Of a stretch of 64,000 bases of DNA, positions 22,069-35,342 are shown piece after piece. The notes below the pieces were generated by a model, which saw only the letters and a program-made list of their open reading frames with translations, searched no databases and had not been told where the DNA came from. Source of the DNA: Cranoglanis bouderius (lineage: Eukaryota; Chordata; Actinopteri; Siluriformes; Cranoglanididae); assembly GCA_023630585.1 (NCBI GenBank), contig CM042544.1:21460756-21524755 (forward strand), given 5' to 3'. The position numbers were made by a program, and so were the translations under genes. Within the stretch, counting starts at the first letter, position 1; every line of letters starts with the position of its first letter.

Positions 22069-22842
22069 CTTGAGAGGGAAAGGAGATGACTTCTGTTCAC
22101 ACTGCCAACAGAAATCAAACTGATTATTACACAGAAGAGTGGGTCTTCTATTTCTAAACATTTCAGGCAGGGTGTCTTTTTGAAGCATCACTAAAATTGC
22201 ATATTCTCGCTGGCATGTCGGCCTTCTCTTTCACTTGAAAGGCACAGCAAAGCACCAAAGCAGGTTCACAATGCATGTCAACTCCCATTTTGACTGTGCA
22301 ATACAAACATTGCAGAGTAGCAACCTGGCTCTGTAAAGCAAGCTGTTATGCTAAACTTCACTATCAAGTAGCAGGCAGCATGAAAAATAATCTTTCAGCA
22401 TCTGAGCCCTTACATCTGCCCTCTCTCATTTCAGAGCAGATTGCTGGGTCTTTCTTATAATCAGCTAACACACAGTAACAGGAACCTGCTCTGAAAGCGA
22501 GATGAGACGAGGCAGAAAAAAGGAAACAGAAATAGACTGCAGTCTTTTGACTCAGCCCATTAATGTTGAGGTGTTGAAGATAGTGTCTCACTCATCCGTC
22601 ACTCCAGGCCAGAAGTTCCAAATGTCAGACACAACAATTCTTCAGCAGCTTCGCCTCCTGCTCCACACAGACAGAGGCCAGATATTGTATCGAACGGGGG
22701 TGGCAGAGAACAAATACCAAGCGCTGAGCTAATGCTTCTGTTCATTACAGCTGTCCTGATGAATGGCTCTATGGCACTTGGTCCCAAAGTTTCAACAGTT
22801 CACCTGGGAAACTGCAGTGGCTTTCAGGTTTCAGTCCAGCGA

Positions 22843-22846
<4 letters not shown>

Positions 22847-22904
<58 letters not shown>
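22847..22904. repeat. (GA)n microsatellite
   Basis: About 28 GA units. It is the opposite-strand equivalent of the CT tract 0.8 kb to its left. Confidence 0.95.
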
Positions 22905-22907
<3 letters not shown>

Positions 22908-25022
22908 TAAACTGTAAAGGGTTTGTTGCTATGGTGACTGAGCAGCAGTAATAAAAAGATGAAGGTCTAAAATGAAATTCAATAAGAGGGAGTTTAAAAG
23001 CACAACATATTTAGTTGCGTTTGACTGCACGGTTCTGTATTACACACATCTCTTTCAGTGAACTAATGCATACGGAGCATCAAGTGACTGAAACAATGCA
23101 CAGCAGTAAATTTGCATGTATCAAGAAATTGAGCATGTGCAGATTGAGCAAAAAAAAAAAAAAAAAAAAAAAATTACAGTTAAAAAGTAGTAGCATTTCA
23201 TTTGCCTCTCATTTTCATTTCTGAGGGTAGAATTTGAGGAGAGCAGCTTGTGAGGGAAGCAATCATTTAAATTCAGCTTGCTCTGAGTCTTGGCAGAATT
23301 CCAGACTCGGGATAATGGATCCAGACTAAAGGCAGCAGCTAATGAGAAATGTACATGACAAAAACCTTATGGTTCCTCATGTTTAAGCGGCGCCCCCTCA
23401 TGCACCACCAAATGGGCGCATCTGTAACTTAAGTGACCTTGATCGGGAGTATCATGTTAGTACACAAGAAGCAGTAGTGTGCATGGAGTTGCAATGTGAG
23501 GGCTTTAAGAGTCATTCTGTACTCACAATGGCTTTTCACACTGGAAATAAACTTGTTTTTTGTACGGTGAAGCAATTCTTCCTAATTCAGTTCTAACTAG
23601 CTGATTCTCACTCATAAGTTCTCGATAAGCTTCTGCCAGTAACTTGAGAGATGCTTTGATTTTCTCTGTCCTCTTCGTTTGGGGCGAGTGTAATTGTGTG
23701 TATTCTAACAAGCACAAGATGTGACCTACGCAGAAACGCTTGGCTGGCAGGGAGAGCTGTCCTGAGGTCAGAGCTCCACACATTATCTGAGGGGGTCTGC
23801 AACAACACACCCCCACAGCACCACTGCTACTTAACGCACCAGTGATGATCAGTTTCTGTGGCCTCAAGTTCACACCGCCGACCTGAGATTGATGCCATGT
23901 TGATTTTTAATGATGTGCCACAGGACGCAGGCAGAGGCGGAGTGTGGCCGCAGATCCCGCACTGCTTCTGTGTTAAATGTCATCCTAATTATCTCACCGG
24001 CCAGCCAATGAGGAAGTAAACATTTACACTAACCAATGGCCCCCAAAGCAGACACCCAGCCCCAGACAGCTCCTCTAGTCCCACAGCCACGGTGTTTATG
24101 TGCCTCATCTAGTGCTTCTGATGTTCCTAGTACCCAATCAAACCAGCCTGGAGTGAGAACATGCACCTCATGTGTACATTTCTTTTTTTCCCCCAACAGG
24201 AAGCTATGAAGCATGTGCAAAAGCAACAGTAATTCTTGCTATTGAACACATATAGTGATTAGCAGATAAGAGTACACTGAAAAAAAAAAAAAAAGATTCA
24301 GTTGTTCAGTAAATATGACAAAAACTAATCTTTGATTTTTACACAAGAAAAGTAAATTATAAGAATTACTTAACTGCTTTAAGTACAGCACTAACTCAAT
24401 TCATGTAATATGCTAAAACCCAAAGTGTATATTTTACTTACTTTACTGGGTTATATTTACTATTATTTTGCAACAAAAAAAAGAAGTAATGTATATTTGA
24501 ACTGATTGCATACTAATGTGGGGTGTGTGTGTTTTTTAACTCGATTTGCATATGCGTTTGCAGACCTTTAAACTAATTGAATCTTGAGCGTTATGGATAC
24601 ATTGCTTTCGGTATTTCTTGTTTTGTGTTGGCTTTAAGGCCCAAGGTTATTGTATTATGAAATCTTTTGGAAGATGAAGTATTTTGGTAAAGTTTTCTTG
24701 GTTTGTGTTTCTCAGTTAAGTGTATGTGTAAGTGTGTGCAGGCAAGTCAGTTAAGTATGCTTGCTGGGTTCTGCTAGTTAAGTCTTTATGAAAGTCAATG
24801 TAACTGCATTTACACCATTGGTAAGTAGTAACAATGATAATAATTTAGTAGCAATGATTTGTGAAATTGATTTACTTGTTTAATTTGTACAAAAGTTAAC
24901 CATTTCATTCAATGTTGAGTAAAATTTACTAATAAAAAAACAGCTAGTTAAATTTTCTTAATTTTTTTTTATGAGAGTAATCCTTTGTGCTATGTAAACC
25001 TTACTTAAATGTGCTTAGTTAA

Positions 25023-25962
25023 AGCTGCAGTATGGAACTTTTTTGGTTTAAAATGAAAAAAATAAAATATTGAGCAAATACATTAAAAAAAAAAAAAAAT
25101 CAGTGTTCAAAACTGTCTCCTTACCTCACTCGCAACGGTAAGCTTATAATAATAAAATAATAATAATCTGCCAAGTCAGATTTTGCAAGAAATGTCAGTT
25201 TGACGTCATTCGTCTTTGCATGGTTACGCCACGTCTATAAACAGAAAGAAGAAGACCCGGCTAATATATTGCGTGTGTGGGGGGCTGAGGATGGTGAAGT
25301 GTTTGTAGCTTGTTCTTAGGGTTGCTTAGAATTTAAACTTGTCATCTAGACGGCTGCTTTTAATCTGGATAGTTCTAAATGGCAATCATCGTTGACATCT
25401 GGGGAATCAGCTGTTGTCAAAACCAAGAAACCTCGAACCGCGGAGAACCTGCAGTCAAAAAGGGAAAGCGACAGAGCCCGTGCTAAAACGGGAATAAATA
25501 TCGGCATGGCTATTGAGAGGTGGCGAAATCTCTTAGATCTGAAGGGACTGAAGACTGAAGCAGAGATGGCTTTTTTCTGCTGAACAGGGAAGACGTTTCA
25601 GAGACTCAGTTAGCGCACTTGTCCGCTTGATTCAGCTAGGTGTCGAGTTTCCTTTGTTGTTGTTTGTTTTTTGTTTTGTTTTGCTATGGTCAGTGTGGTA
25701 AATTGCACTTATTTTCCGGTAGCTATGAGAGAGAGCAATTCACCTCTACTCCAAGAAAACCATATCCCCCTCTACATCAGTTGTCAATAACTGGAGCTCA
25801 TATACAATTCCATAGGAACACTTCAAACCATCAGATTCATCCACGCAGAGGAGCACTGCTGAAGCGCGACCCGCGTAAAAAAAAATAACTCCGCAAATAA
25901 CTTGCAGTTTTATCTTTCAAACAGAGATGGTGATAGAGAGGCAAAAGTTCAGTACTGCAGCT
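25023..25962. mobile_element. TTAA-flanked DNA transposon, 940 bp, non-autonomous or decayed
   Basis: The ends are inverted: AGCTGCAGTATGGAACTTTT at the left, and at the right a sequence whose reverse complement is AGCTGCAGTACTGAACTTTT. TTAA lies outside each end (25019-25022 and 25963-25966), consistent with a TTAA target duplication as made by piggyBac and Kolobok transposases. Inside is a 63-codon + strand frame (25392-25583) with a basic stretch and ...RARAKTGINIGMAIERWRNL. Similar reading frames occur in repeated fish sequences, as far as I recall. No full transposase is present. The superfamily assignment is open. Confidence 0.75.
25392..25583 (+). pseudogene. Small basic ORF inside the TTAA element, unknown function
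   Basis: 63 codons: MTSGESAVVKTKKP..., then KRESDRARAKTGINIGMAIE and RWRNLLDLKGLKTEAEMAFF, then Cys and TGA. It is rich in Lys, Arg and Glu, with an amphipathic helical look. It resembles a fragment of a transposon-encoded DNA-binding region, but I cannot name the family. It is probably a remnant rather than a host gene. Confidence 0.35.
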
Positions 25963-25966
25963 TTAA

Positions 25967-27322
25967 ATTTACCAAGACATTAGCTGTGAACATTGTTACC
26001 ACACTTTTCTTGAGTAAATCTCACTTCAATATTTTTTTTTTTGTGTACCTACAAGGTTTATTCTCTGGAGAGTTCTTTAAATGCTCTGTATTTGTTGCAG
26101 ATTTGCTGGATGAAATCATTAACCTCCATTAATCTCTGTTAACACTGTGCTGGTGGGAATTTCCTACTATTGGACAAAATAAATACATACGATACACAAG
26201 ACTTTCTCAAACTCAAAACCACAGAAACGACCATAACATCAGCATCACTGTGATAAATGCTTTTTTTTATTAATGTTAATACAGATAAACGTGGGATGAT
26301 TCAAAAATTATTTAATTGGTTTTCAAATTTCAATGGTCACATTCTACTTCATCTTCTGTAATACAGATATAATCTGAAATATCGTGTCTCTCTGTTTGCG
26401 ACAGGATAAATAGATGAAATAACTCTCACAGCCCTTCCTTGTGACAGCTCATTGACACATCCTGTTCCTGTGCAGTAACATTTTGTAGCGCTGACACGGA
26501 ACAGTTGCATGAAGCCACACGACCCGGAGCAGTGAGGATTTATTGAGATGGAAGTGGTCAGAGCTGACCTTTAGGGTCTAGAATGAATCACAGCTAGTCT
26601 TCATATCTAATGATCTGGAACCAGTCAACCGTGACCTTTCTGCATGGCGTTCACAGGATAACACGAGCGGGCTGGCTCTCAGAATAACCACTTACTAATC
26701 AAAGCTTCAAAAGGAGCTGCGCTTGTTTGAACATTTGTGCATGTTGGTGTACAGTTAAAACCAAAGGACAGGAAAATATTTTATTATATATCTTATAAAT
26801 GTTCGCACATCATATTTTTCAATATTTATCTGTCTTTCTTACCACCACTTGTATATCTGATGATTTCCTGTTCAAATAATGTCTCATTTGACCAGTGAGC
26901 TTACAGGATGAACTGCCATTATGTTTTGCACTGGGAGACACAGCGTGCAGTGGTGGCACGGGCTCCCTGCATCATCATGAACATCCATTATTCGAATCGT
27001 CCTGTCTTCATTCTCATTAGCACAGCCCTGACGAAGAAGAGCGAATGAACTCCACGACAACATGTTGCCCTGCTATTGTTTTGAAATAACGCAAGTATTT
27101 TTTGCCTGTGCGATTATTTCTGGATAATTGGCTTCAGAATATAAGGCAATTATTTCTCAAAACTAATTATTTGCTCCCCCCCTCCCTTACAACAAAGGTC
27201 ATTTTTCACCGTGCAATTATGTACTGAAATCAATGCTCTGATGTAGACATTTGGTGATTTTTTTCCCCCCCGTTATTCTTCCTCACGCTCTCTCTCTTTC
27301 CTGTCTCTTTCTCTTCTTTCAT
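25967..27322 (-). other. dpyd 3' flank and probable 3'UTR
   Basis: On the minus strand, AATAAA hexamers downstream of the dpyd stop occur at 26539-26544 (about 780 nt after the stop), 26266-26271 and 26058-26063. The first is my preferred poly(A) candidate. I cannot show where the 3'UTR ends, and I see no other gene here. Confidence 0.45.
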
Positions 27323-27493
27323 TCAGCATACAGGCATGATGGCTTGAGGGAGGCCTCTGTTTGGCACATGGGGCGTTGTCCTGGTAACCATTTGGATGCA
27401 GTCGATGATGGGACAGACGCTGAGGCAGAGAGTGCAGCCGGTACAGCTGTCCTGAACCACAGGCAAATGGGTCTCAGGGTCAAATGTAATGGC
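27323..27493 (-). CDS. dpyd: dpyd last coding exon (human exon 23), 4Fe-4S motif
   Basis: 171 nt, phase 0, acceptor ctggcag on the minus strand. It encodes AITFDPETHLPVVQDS, then CTGCTLCLSVCPIIDCIQMV and TRTTPHVPNRG, ending MPVC and TGA (27325-27323). CxxCxxCxxxCP is the ferredoxin-type cluster ligand set. Confidence 0.96.
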   Translation of the reverse strand, partial: AITFDPETHLPVVQDSCTGCTLCLSVCPIIDCIQMVTRTTPHVPNRGLPQAIMPVC

Positions 27494-30400
27494 CTGCCAG
27501 AGATAAAGGGGAGCACACACACGATTAGATTAGAATCATTATACCCTCAGCATGGGGCGCCATGAAGCAACCAATGGACATTTAACAACACGTGCACTTC
27601 CATATGTTCAACACAGCCAGACAGAACTACTACCCTTCCTATCCAGGATGCGCTGTGTCAGACTACAGAGTTCTTCATGAAATCTAGTGCACTTGTTTTG
27701 TAAAACACTGTATGGGATGATTGAAATTCAAAATACCAGAGCCTTTTCAATCATCTGTGGAACACAGTCATTGCTTAAGTGTGATATTTTGCATTTAATG
27801 CTGGGCCACCTATTTGATCATGACGCATTATGCTGATAAACGCACCTCTTTATTAGAAACCATTAATAACAAGTAATCCCTCTCAGAGATCCATTCACCG
27901 ACAATGAGTGTCACAATGAACAATTACTGCATTGATAAAACTGGCTCACTACTTCATCAATACCCTTATGATAAATTGTAGGAGACATTTATTTAGCATC
28001 AGAAAGCAGGAGAAAGTGGAGACAAATACTTTAATAAAACTGTCACAGCTGTCCCATCCTGTGTTCCTCTATGAGTCAAGGCAGAGATGCTCATATGCAT
28101 CAGTGGCTTTGCTTAGAAAACAAGGCTGGATAATGAGGTGCTTTTAGGCTCTGGTGAGTGGGTCTGAGGAGCTCATCACCCACTTTTTAATTGTTTGTTT
28201 CAGTGTTGAGCTGAATGTTAAATGTAAAATTTTCATCAAAGAATCATCTCAGTACTGGCTGCTGAAATGCAGGAGCAGAAGCAGGGTAATGATCTCTTTC
28301 TGCAGCTAGCGGCTATGTAGCTGTGGTGGAAAAAAAAAAAACGAAAGCTCCAGCCAGATAGGGGTGAAAAGGGAAAAGGTTATGGCCAGAGGCTCTGGGC
28401 TGTGGGTTTGTGTTGGTACAGTCATTCAGGCGGTGTGTGTTTTTGTGAGAGTGTGTACAAGTATGCCTGTGTGTGTGTGTGTGTGTGTGTGGGTGTGGGT
28501 GTGTGTGTGTTTGTGTGTGTGAGTGTGGGTGGATAGATGCAAGCACCTGGTATCCAGAGTCGCTGCAGGTCATGTAACACTTTCCACAGTTGATGCACAT
28601 CTCTTCATCTATGAGAGCCTGCACTTGCTCCTGGTTGTTCAGCTCCTGGTATGCTCCAATGTGCTTCAGAGCTCGGGCTATCACATCCTGACCACAGAGG
28701 GCAAATAAGTGCAATCCAATACATAAGGCCAAAATAAAACCTTCAGTTTTACACCGTAATGCCTTGTCATTCAAAAGCAATACCAAGAGATCATTGAGTT
28801 GTGTAAATAAACTCTTACTTTAACAGCTGGCACAAGTTTCTTAGAGGTTTTAATTCTTGGGCTACTGGAAGGAGGTGTGTTATCTTCAAGATCTGCTGGC
28901 TTTTTTTTGTAGTTTGCTATGGCCAGCTTCCTCTCCTCAAGATATGGACCAAAATGTGGCAATTTCTGGGAAAGTGAAACATAACTCAAACTCAAACTTA
29001 ATACATATTCAACAAAAAAACAAAACCCACTGCCCATAAATCCATAATAAAAACAAATCCAATTCTTTAGTGTTTTCTAAATAGTTGGAAGCCGGTAAAC
29101 TACTCATCTACGGCATTCAATACAATATGTTCTAGTCTCTGCTATACATTCGGCATCTTATTTAAACAGCTGTCTTTATCTCACTTTAATCCAGTGGTGT
29201 GCCTTCTCTGGTGTTTACGCTTTCTAGTAATTACTGAGTCATTGGGCTTTAGATACCATGTGAACTAAAGCATCAATGCTGCTTCCCTCATTAGTGCATC
29301 AGAGAAAAACAAACACTGGGAAGACGTGAATAAAAGCTCAAAGCCGACTGGCCCGACTACATTAAAGCCCCAGCGCTCCTTTTATTTGAGGAGTGGCTAC
29401 CGATTATCATCACTGAAAATCGACGGGATCCTTTGGTCAATATAATGATTTAAAGGCCTTGCAACCTCAGACATCACTCATTTCATTGTATGTAGGGATG
29501 AGTCTGAAAAGCTGCTCGTATACTGCACACAGAGAATACATTTTAATGCCTGGAAAAAAAGGTTACATCAACTATTATCTCTATTGTATCATAAAAAATT
29601 GTGCATAAAAAGGGAAATAAATATTATTACTGGGTAATATAGCTAGGTAATTTACTTGGTTTTTTTTTTTTTTTTTTTTTTTTGCATTTCTATCTTTTGA
29701 AAGCCTTGTACTCTAAATCCATGCAATATATTTGTAAAACTATTCATTTGCCATTCAGAGTTAAGACATTACTGTGCAGAGAAGAGAAGAGAAGGGATTC
29801 CCTGCTCATGCAAAGTGGTGTCTGCAGGCTATTGCACTTCTGATAAGAAACACCGTGACTATATGCACTTATCATACTCTCTAATACAGGTGTTTATTAT
29901 CATGCAGCGCTGTAGAAGAGAATTATTTTCACCTGAGAGCCAGTATTGCTCACTTTATTGCATAAAGTACATACAGCAAAATTGTCCTTTTGTTCAATAG
30001 CTCGGTGTCTAATAGTGCATCATGGGAGCGACTATACTCATAGACATGAGAAGAGAGATGGCAGAAGAGTGAGATTCTGCTTTATCCTGCATCAGTGAAT
30101 GCTCAATGAATGCACCCGCCCAACCCTCCCCAACCCCTTCAACCTACAAGACTGATCACAGCACTGCTGCCTCATGCCTAATAAGATCAACAGTAATGGA
30201 ATCCATGCAAATGTGAAATTAATGCCTTCTCTTTCAATCTGGCTTTTCCCTCATCCAATTCTCTCCTCCCTATCTCCCTCTATAGCCCCTCTTCCCGATC
30301 CACTCTCTATCTTGTGCGATTCATGGCTAGGTAATTTGACGTGAGCTTCACCCAGTCACCCTATTATCGTCACACACAGCTGCTCATCTGCAGGAACCCG

Positions 30401-33400
30401 GAGCTGAAGGGTAGCCGAAAGATTTCACTGCAGCTCTGCATCTTCTAGCGTGTGCTTACGTGCAGATATACCTGCTCATCGCGATTCCCCCAGATTAACA
30501 TATATTCATGACTGTTTCCACATGCTGCTGCCCAGGACGGAGGCAAAAGGAATTACAGGTCGGCTGGCTGGCAGTTTGTCTTCAGCCTGCTGAGGATGGG
30601 GGTTGGCCTACGCTTCATGAAAATAGTGGGCGTAAGGTGCAAGCAGTTGCGGCAGTAGGACGTGGTGCTGTGCTTGTGTAAAAAAAAACGCAATCACACA
30701 CACACCAGGCTGAGCACTTCGATTTAATTTCATCCTCCCTGGTGGGAGGGCACAGCAGGACAGGCCAACTAGTTGAAACACACATGGTTATGAATACTGT
30801 TTTTTTTTTTTGTTTTTTTTTTGCATTTGCAGATGCTTCATTGTTGAAAATTCTTCTAAAACTGCGATCCAGAAAGTCCTGTCACCATTAAAGTGAACGA
30901 GTCTTCATAAGCCTGGACAAATATAGAGTTGGGCACAGTGAGTTACTACAGCTCCTAATGAGAGCATTATCTGAAGCCGCACTGCTGAAACGCCCTTCGT
31001 TCTACTTGCAAAAAACTAACAAAGGCTGTTTCAGTGTCAGTATTGTTTCAACATTTAATCGGCAGAAATCCTTAACGCGTCGTACTGCAGTGCTAAAAAT
31101 TAGTCATCCTCCCTAAATGTTTTGGGTATAAGGGGGTGGGGGTGGGGTGGGGGGTATGGTAACATTTTTAGCAGGCATGAAGGAGGCTAATATGATGTAA
31201 AGCAGCTTTACAGAAATCCAGATGTAGATACTAATAATGTAGATAATCTCATATTGATAAATATTTGTCATTTTAGAGCAACAAATAACATCATCCATTT
31301 AAAAAAAAAAAAAAAAAAACTATTTTAACATCTTCCTATGCACTAGTAAGTCACATACTGTATTACACAATAACACATGTATATTTATCCTGAGTGAGGA
31401 TGCTGAAATAGAAGTCACAAAACTGTATTATTTTCTAGAAAGTTAATCAAATATAGTGTGCTTGTTACTCCTTTAAAAGCTCATTGTCTCTAGAGGAAAA
31501 TGTCCAGTTATAAGTATAAGAAAGAAAATCCTAAACAACCCTGAAGCATAATAATCGTGTGAGACTATAACAGAGCCCAATAATTAATGATGAAACTTTA
31601 TAGTGTTCAGTCCTAATTAATTCAACCAGACAACACAAATTCCTAATCCACCCACAATACAGTTCTTTCTTCTTCTTCAACTGTCCTCTGCCTGCAACCA
31701 TTACGGGACATGAAAAAGTATATTAAGCTCAAAGGCCTATCAGCAGAAATTACAGCCAGAGAGACAGAAATTCCCAGTGAGACATCAGACTAGTCAAACT
31801 CAGTCGTAGGCATGGCACAAAGTAGGAAGACACTCACTTGGGCTCATTAAGACACAACAGCCTCTCCCTGCTTTCCTCATGTTCTGCATGATAGCCCCTA
31901 TTTGTTGTGTAATAATTCAGCAGTCTCTGTTTAAAAGTTGCCTGAGCCGGTGAGCTGTGTCTGCTTTAATGAAAGGTACTGGGTGGTATGGAATACCCTG
32001 TCTGCCTAGCCCATGCCTTCAGCTACCACGCAGACTCTCCTAATTGGATGCCATGTTTCTTCAACACGCACATGCATAGACAAACCACACACACACACAC
32101 AGACACACACAGAGACACACACACACACACACACACAAAAACTGTCATCAGTTTGAATTGTCTTTTTTTCTTTGCCCTCCTCCCAAAGCAAACTTGTAAA
32201 TCTAGGGTGTGAGGTAGAGAAGACAACAAATAACCCATTGGGTGCATCTGTGATAATAAATGAGAGAGGTCTGCTGCTTGACATGAATAACTGTCAGTGC
32301 AGAGCGCCATTTAGCAGACAGGAAATTAGTACTGGAGGAGAAGTGGGGCAACCTGTTTCACCTCTCAAATTCCCTGCATTATACAAACCCACTATTAAAT
32401 TACAATTTAATTCAGCAGTGACTTAATAATCTCCCCCAAACTGATAGTAATCATTTGCAGCCCCACACATAAAAGGTAATTTGTGGAATAAAAATCTAAC
32501 AAAACACAAGTTGGGCTTATGGATGAGGCCAAATGAATGGAAGGAAAATAGAAAGTCAGCTTTAAGTGATAACCAAAGGTTGAGTTTTTTTCTATTGCAT
32601 AGCATGCAATGAACCATTAGTTCTTCTCTATACAGGCTGACACACTAACAGTAGTGGGTTCTCATTCAGCCCAACACCAGCAGCCTTGTCTCTGGGGCCT
32701 GATATGTTCAGGCAAATCCCATCCAGCAGGCCCACACCGATGACAATAACTGTACATCTTTACTCTGGCCAGGCTAATAGGACAGAGGCTTGCTGACTCC
32801 TCTCCCATCTCATATGCGCTAAAGCAATTCTCTAAACAGTTTTCTACAGGCCTACTCACAGCTTCACACACTAATGATTCCATATGTCACATAAAATAAT
32901 CTTAATTGGGCTTTTGGATTAAAAGATGGGACGTCGGATTATGGGTTTGAAAGTAGTGTCTCTGTTTCTCGGCCCTTAATGATATAACAAATGTGGGTCC
33001 GTACAGGAAAAGAGACGCTGCAATACAGGATGAAAAGCAATACATTCTTCTGATAATATTTATGAGAAGTACATTTATATAGGAAAAACTCTTTGGATGC
33101 ATTCAAAGTTCAAAAGTTATGCCAGTATTTACGTGAGAAAAGTTCACCAAATACTGAACCATGACATACAGGTGCATAAAGTGAATTTCTAGGCAGCCCA
33201 GTTTATTGAAACTACCTGTGTGCAGTTCATGCCTTTGTGGTTGCCCACTTTTCTTCCTCCTTGTTTCTTATAAACGGTGGGCACAGTGTCACCACATTTG
33301 TGCTCCAATCTAAAGAAAATGTGAACCCATTTGCTAAGGTTACAGCTCACGTTAAGTAAGTGTAGTTCATAATTTTATTGTAATAATTAATGTGCTATAT

Positions 33401-35289
33401 AAAATTCTCTTCCAGAGAGGTATTCTCACCTCTGAGCTCCTGTGAGCACAAAAATAAAAAAATAATATATCTTTTTGTGGCCTCCCCAGGGCTTCAAAGG
33501 TTAATTATTTATTATAAACACCATGTTTATATATTTAATATTGCCCTCCAAAGGCATTCCTTTTTTCCAGTGTATTTGCAGCCCAAAACATATACGTCAC
33601 TGTGAGATACTGTGGTTACAACAAACTGTCAGACAGTGGCACTCGACTTACTGCTCTTCACGCGAGACGATAATGTCGATAAAATGACGATAAAAAGTGC
33701 AATCTCAGTATTCACAGAGCATGAGTGCTCAATGAATGCCTTAATGAGTATAAAAATAATGTAAATCATATGCTATGGCCTTCACGATCACCAGATCTCC
33801 AACTGAACACTTGGTGGAGATTTTGGACCAACACGTTAGACGGTGCTCTTCATCATCATCATCATCATCATCATCAAAACATCAACTGTGGGAATATCTT
33901 ATGGAAGATTGATATTTCATCCCTCCAGTACAGTTCCAGACATGTAGGTAATATCTCAGTGATGCTTTTCTGGTGACCTGTGGCGGCCAACGTCTTACCC
34001 AAACACTATACACTCACTGAGCACTTTATTAGGAACACTATGCTAATACTGAGTAGGGCCTCCCTCTGCTCTCAAAACAGCCTCGATTCTTCATGGCATG
34101 GGTTCCAACAAGATGTCAGAAATACTCCATTGAGATTCTGGTCCATGTTGACATGATTGCATCACACAATTCCTGCAGATTTTACAGATGCACTTTCATG
34201 CTGCGAATCTCCCGTTCTACCATATCCCAAATGTGTTCAAGCGATGATTGATTGGTACTAACAGGCCCAAAATGTGCCAAGAAAACATTCCCCACACCAT
34301 TACACAACCTCCACCAGCCTAGACTGTTGACACAAGACAGGTTGGGTCCATGGATTCATGCTGTTGTTGACAAATTCTGATCCTACTAACTGTCCAGTTT
34401 TGGTGATCCTGTGATGGCTGACAAAAGTGGAACCCAACATGGTCTTCTGCTGTTGTAGACTATCCTCCTCAAGGTTTGACGTGTTGTGCATTTTGAGATG
34501 CTTTTCTGCTCACCACAATTGTACAGAGTGGTTATCTGAGTTACCGTAGCCTTTCTGTCAGCTCAAACCACAGGATGTTTTTTCTTTATTGCACCATTCT
34601 GTCTAGAGACTGTTGTGCGTGAAAATCCCAGGAGATCAGCAGTTATAGGAATACTCAAACCAGCCCATCTGGCACCAACAATCATGTCACGGTCAAAATC
34701 ACTGAGATCACATTTTTCCCCCCATTCTAATGGTTGATGTGAACATTACCTGAAGCTGCTGGCCCGCATCTGCACGATTTTATTCAATGCACTGCTGCCA
34801 CATGATTGGCTGATTAGATAATTGCATGAATGAGTAGATGTACAGGTGTTCCTAATCAAGTGCTCAGTAAGTGTATATCGCTGTTCTCTAAATTGTCACC
34901 TGTCTGTTGTAAAAAACATCATTTACAATTTTGACATAAGCAGTTAATATGAAGTATAGGAAAATATTTACATATATTTAAATATTTACAAAAAGTTTCT
35001 AAAACGTTTATTTGAAAAATATTAAGAAAGGCTAAGTATAATAATGTGTTTAAACACAATAACCAGTTTCTTTCATTTGAGGCTCACATTTACACATATA
35101 GTTCCCTCCGAAACACATCGTTTAACACATTACATATAAATACAAGGAAATAAAGTGGAAATTCTCAACTCTCTTTTCATCTTTTGATCTAAAACCCAAA
35201 TGTCTTCAGTCTACAGCAAAAACAATTGAATTGGCCTTGACGTTCCAATAGTTTATAGGGGACTCTATTACTACAGATACATAACTTTA

Positions 35290-35342
<53 letters not shown>

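Larger units (their letters stand above)
21475..25018. other. Intergenic DNA, third part
   Basis: No supported gene. It holds (CT)n at 21997-22068, (GA)n at 22847-22904, an A-run near 23151-23173 and an A/T-rich segment at 24.24-25.0 kb that may be an old repeat. Sequence at 23.2-24.2 kb is more complex but has no recognisable coding. Confidence 0.55.

Noticed and set aside
21692..22069. 125-codon minus-strand frame beginning with Arg-Glu repeats
   Set aside because: Its start is in the (CT)n microsatellite and the remainder has no homology or conserved composition.
28313..28786. 157-codon minus-strand frame as a single exon
   Set aside because: Only 28547-28687 is dpyd exon 22; the rest is intron, including the CA repeat (His-Thr run).
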